DNA of 64,000 bases from Cryphonectria parasitica EP155 (Eukaryota; Ascomycota; Sordariomycetes; Diaporthales; Cryphonectriaceae). Within the stretch, counting starts at the first letter, position 1. Each line of letters starts with the position of its first letter. The notes under the pieces are model-generated. The model saw only the letters and a list, made by a program, of their open reading frames with translations, searched no databases and was not told the origin of the DNA. Positions 61,765 to 64,000 of the stretch are shown here, piece after piece. The stretch lies in the NCBI RefSeq assembly GCF_011745365.1, contig NW_024468917.1, positions 1,178,001 through 1,242,000 on the forward strand, written 5' to 3'. A program made the translations under genes and the position numbers.

Positions 61765-62958
61765 GGCAGAGGAGGCCTCTCATCCGCTTAATATCCATGG
61801 GATATGGCACATGAGAAAGAGAGGGGGGGGGGGGGCGGGGAAATGGTCCATACGATGCTTCATATGCGGTCCGCAGGCTTGATGGAGGAGAACTCAGTAG
61901 GGGATGGCAGAGGAGGAAGGGCTCTCCAGGAACAGCAAAATCTGCTGTGAGCAGAGGGAATGCATGAAGCTGAGAAAGATAATACGCTGCGCATCCATGG
62001 CAGGTGCGCCAGCTTCGTCTCATACTTGGAGTATGTGTGCGTGGGTGTGGGTGAGTGAAGAAAAGAGGGTCACTACAAAGCATATAAGCATAGACAAGAT
62101 GTTACAAAGTCACATGAGTAATACAAAGCCAATTGGTTGTTTGAAATCATCGTCAGATTGATTCAGTCGCACGCAGAGCCTGCGCTCATATCAGAGGCTC
62201 GCCTTCAGCTATCTACCCCTGTCCCTCTCTCTCCCTCTCTCTCCCTCTCTCTCTCTTCCTCTCTAATGAGCCAATATGCTGCTTCCAGTCGGAAGGATGG
62301 GACCGAGGCGGTCCGAGTCCGAAATGGGCACTTCTGAAGAAAAAGAATAATAATAAAAAAATAGGCAAAACGGAAAGGAAAAAGAGAAAGTCCAGGAGGC
62401 CATGGTTTCAACCCACCCCCTGTTCCGAAATTCCCCTTTTTCTCGTGATCCACAAGAAAAGCACGCGTTCTGCGGTGCGTGCTCAAGCTCGAGGAGAATA
62501 CAAAGAAGAAAAATCATATCAAAAGCTTGAACCCCGTCCCCCCTTAACGCCTTCAGTCATGCTTTTTCCCCCCTGTATGTGTGACCGTGCCTGCCATGAA
62601 GGACCTCGTGTACACAAAGATGCCATATAGGTTGAGATGGGATAGTGACATATGACCCAATGACCGTGATGATGATGATGATGATGATGATGGTGCCCAT
62701 CGCCACACGCCACTTCCCTCCTAGAACGCCGACCGTGCAGAGCCTGGAATAGGCCACCCTCTCAAGATGCCGAATCGAAAATGTGCCGAGAAAGGAAAGG
62801 GAGAGAACAAGCGCCACCCTGGAGTGGAGAGAGATGAGATGAGGTGATGCATAGGCTGAAGAGGCTGTTTGCCACGCGCACCACATTGAATAGCCGGACA
62901 ATTAGCCACGAGGAGGGGCATTCCGGAATGGTGGTGTGCTGACGTACTGCTCGCTTCC
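61765..62958. other. 1.2-kb intergenic region between convergent GET3 and MPE1
   Basis: The 3' flanks of both genes. It holds a G homopolymer (about 61825-61836), TC-rich repeats (about 62222-62263) and GAT repeats (about 62667-62691). No gene seen. Confidence 0.6.
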
Positions 62959-64000
62959 CTAGAGCTCGCGGTAGTCGCTGGGCCGGACACGGCGCTGCTT
63001 GTTCTGATGCCGGTGCGGGTTGACGGGCTTGCGGAAGTAGGCGTCGTCCTCAGGGCCAACACCGCTGCCGCCTCCCCCCCCGTTGTTGTTATTGAGGTTC
63101 ATGCTGTTGTTCATGTTTGGGCTGGGCACGAAGTTGCCACCGTTCCGTGGACCGGTAGGCGGGCCGCGGTTGAAGTTGTTGTGATTACCGTTCATTTGGC
63201 GACCACCAAAGCCGTTGTTGCCGTTCATCTGGCCATTTGGGAAGCCACCGTTCATGTTGTTGTTGTTGGGAAAACCACCGTTCATCATCATTGGGTTCAT
63301 CATGGGGTTCATGCCCATGGGGTTGAAGCCGTTCATACCACCGAAGCCGTTCATCATGCCAGGGTTCATATTCATCATGGGATTCATCATGCCCATACCC
63401 ATGTTCATTGGCATAGGCATGCCCATCGGGTTAAAACCGTTCATGCCCGCCATGCCGTTCATACCATTCATGCCCATGAAATCGGGCATCATGCCCATCT
63501 GCTGCTGCTGCTGTTGCTGCTGCTGCTGGGCGGCCTCTTTGGCCCTCTGCATCGCCTTAGGTGCCTTGGGAGCTTTGGCCACGGGATTCTCGGCGTCCTC
63601 TTCGGCGGGGCGCTTCTTGGAGGTGGTGGATTGCTCGCCGTTGATAGTGGGAGCGGTTGATGGGTCGTCCTTGACGAGAGCGGTGTTTTGTGAGGGGTCT
63701 GCAGAGGGTGACTTGGTCGAGGTTGGGGGGGTGGGTGACTTGGACTTCTCCGTCTTTGTGACACCATCAATCTTGTCGTTATCAGCAGACTGCTCCTTGG
63801 CGGCCTCAGCAGTGGGCGACCTGATATCCTCTGGGGTCTTGGACCGCTCTTTCCTGGCAGCCTCCTTCTCCTTCATGTATTCGTCAATCCTTTGCGTTGC
63901 CTCGTCGTCAGGCTTGAGGTCGTCGATGAGTACACCCTCCGTCTGGCACGAAGGACAGACCAGGTCGCCCTCGATCAGTGCATTAGTAATGCAGTCGTTG
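62959..64000 (-). CDS. MPE1: MPE1, cleavage and polyadenylation factor subunit, 5' end outside the window
   Basis: Mpe1 (RBBP6 in animals) is a subunit of the nuclear cleavage and polyadenylation factor that processes mRNA 3' ends. About 347 C-terminal residues are visible, ending at the stop at 62959-62961; the DWNN and zinc-knuckle domains would lie beyond 64000. The first visible residues are the end of the RING-type finger (NDCITNALIEGDLVCPSC, then QTEGVLIDDL). Next come a charged, serine/lysine-rich stretch, a KKRPAEEDAE segment resembling a nuclear signal, a run of ten glutamines, and a 75-residue methionine/asparagine/glycine stretch (about 63274-63498). Asparagine/glycine-rich sequence follows, and the end is basic (QNKQRRVRPSDYREL). 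No intron is needed in the visible part. The identification rests on the RING end plus overall layout. Confidence 0.8.
   Translation of the reverse strand, partial: NDCITNALIEGDLVCPSCQTEGVLIDDLKPDDEATQRIDEYMKEKEAARKERSKTPEDIRSPTAEAAKEQSADNDKIDGVTKTEKSKSPTPPTSTKSPSADPSQNTALVKDDPSTAPTINGEQSTTSKKRPAEEDAENPVAKAPKAPKAMQRAKEAAQQQQQQQQQQMGMMPDFMGMNGMNGMAGMNGFNPMGMPMPMNMGMGMMNPMMNMNPGMMNGFGGMNGFNPMGMNPMMNPMMMNGGFPNNNNMNGGFPNGQMNGNNGFGGRQMNGNHNNFNRGPPTGPRNGGNFVPSPNMNNSMNLNNNNGGGGGSGVGPEDDAYFRKPVNPHRHQNKQRRVRPSDYREL

Noticed and set aside
63007..63660. Histidine/valine-rich 217-codon frame on the plus strand
   Set aside because: It is the complement of the methionine/asparagine-rich MPE1 tail (CAT and GTT triplets); no start context or independent support.

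Overview
This 64-kb window is nuclear DNA from a filamentous ascomycete, most likely a Sordariomycete. The evidence is short GT..AG introns, single genes rather than operons, long pyrimidine-rich leaders, and families typical of Pezizomycotina (CFEM/Pth11-type receptor, SLN1-type hybrid kinase, fungal LIM protein). The first gene is closest to my recollection of Neurospora-type isocitrate lyase. I cannot name the genus. Gene density is low: about 14 well-supported genes plus a few weak ones. Intergenic spaces run to 7.3 kb and are full of TC, TG, AC and GGT microsatellites and G or C homopolymers.

Left part (1-21 kb, all plus strand): the 3' part of isocitrate lyase (glyoxylate cycle); CCZ1, half of the Mon1-Ccz1 activator of Rab7 at the vacuole; SNF1, the AMPK catalytic subunit that controls use of alternative carbon sources; a 7.3-kb stretch without a convincing gene; and a large F-box-like protein with polyglutamine tracts.

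Middle part (21-45 kb): an SLN1-type transmembrane hybrid histidine kinase (osmosensing two-component input), inositol-3-phosphate synthase INO1 with a perfect stem-loop just before its start, a paxillin-like LIM protein, and a five-exon CFEM-containing Pth11-like seven-helix receptor.

Right part (45-64 kb): a gene-poor 3.2-kb stretch holding apparent relics of RNA polymerase III genes (a 5S rRNA-like sequence and several tRNA-like boxes); a branched-chain aminotransferase; a coiled-coil protein; a small one-helix protein; a four-exon SAM methyltransferase of the tocopherol/sterol methyltransferase type; a small basic protein; a transthyretin-like 5-hydroxyisourate hydrolase; GET3 (tail-anchored protein insertion); and the 3' part of MPE1 (mRNA 3'-end processing), whose tail is extremely methionine-rich.

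Most genes are unrelated housekeeping or signalling functions, so I do not see a clear new multi-gene system. The most unusual signals lie between genes: a dispersed family of short palindromes built on TACCATAGTACC, the Pol III relic cluster at 45-48 kb with a recurring 12-mer, four perfect copies of CCGTTGA at 16.1 kb, and the INO1 leader hairpin. Exon boundaries were placed by eye from reading frame, splice consensus and family similarity. Protein families were assigned from memory without database searches.
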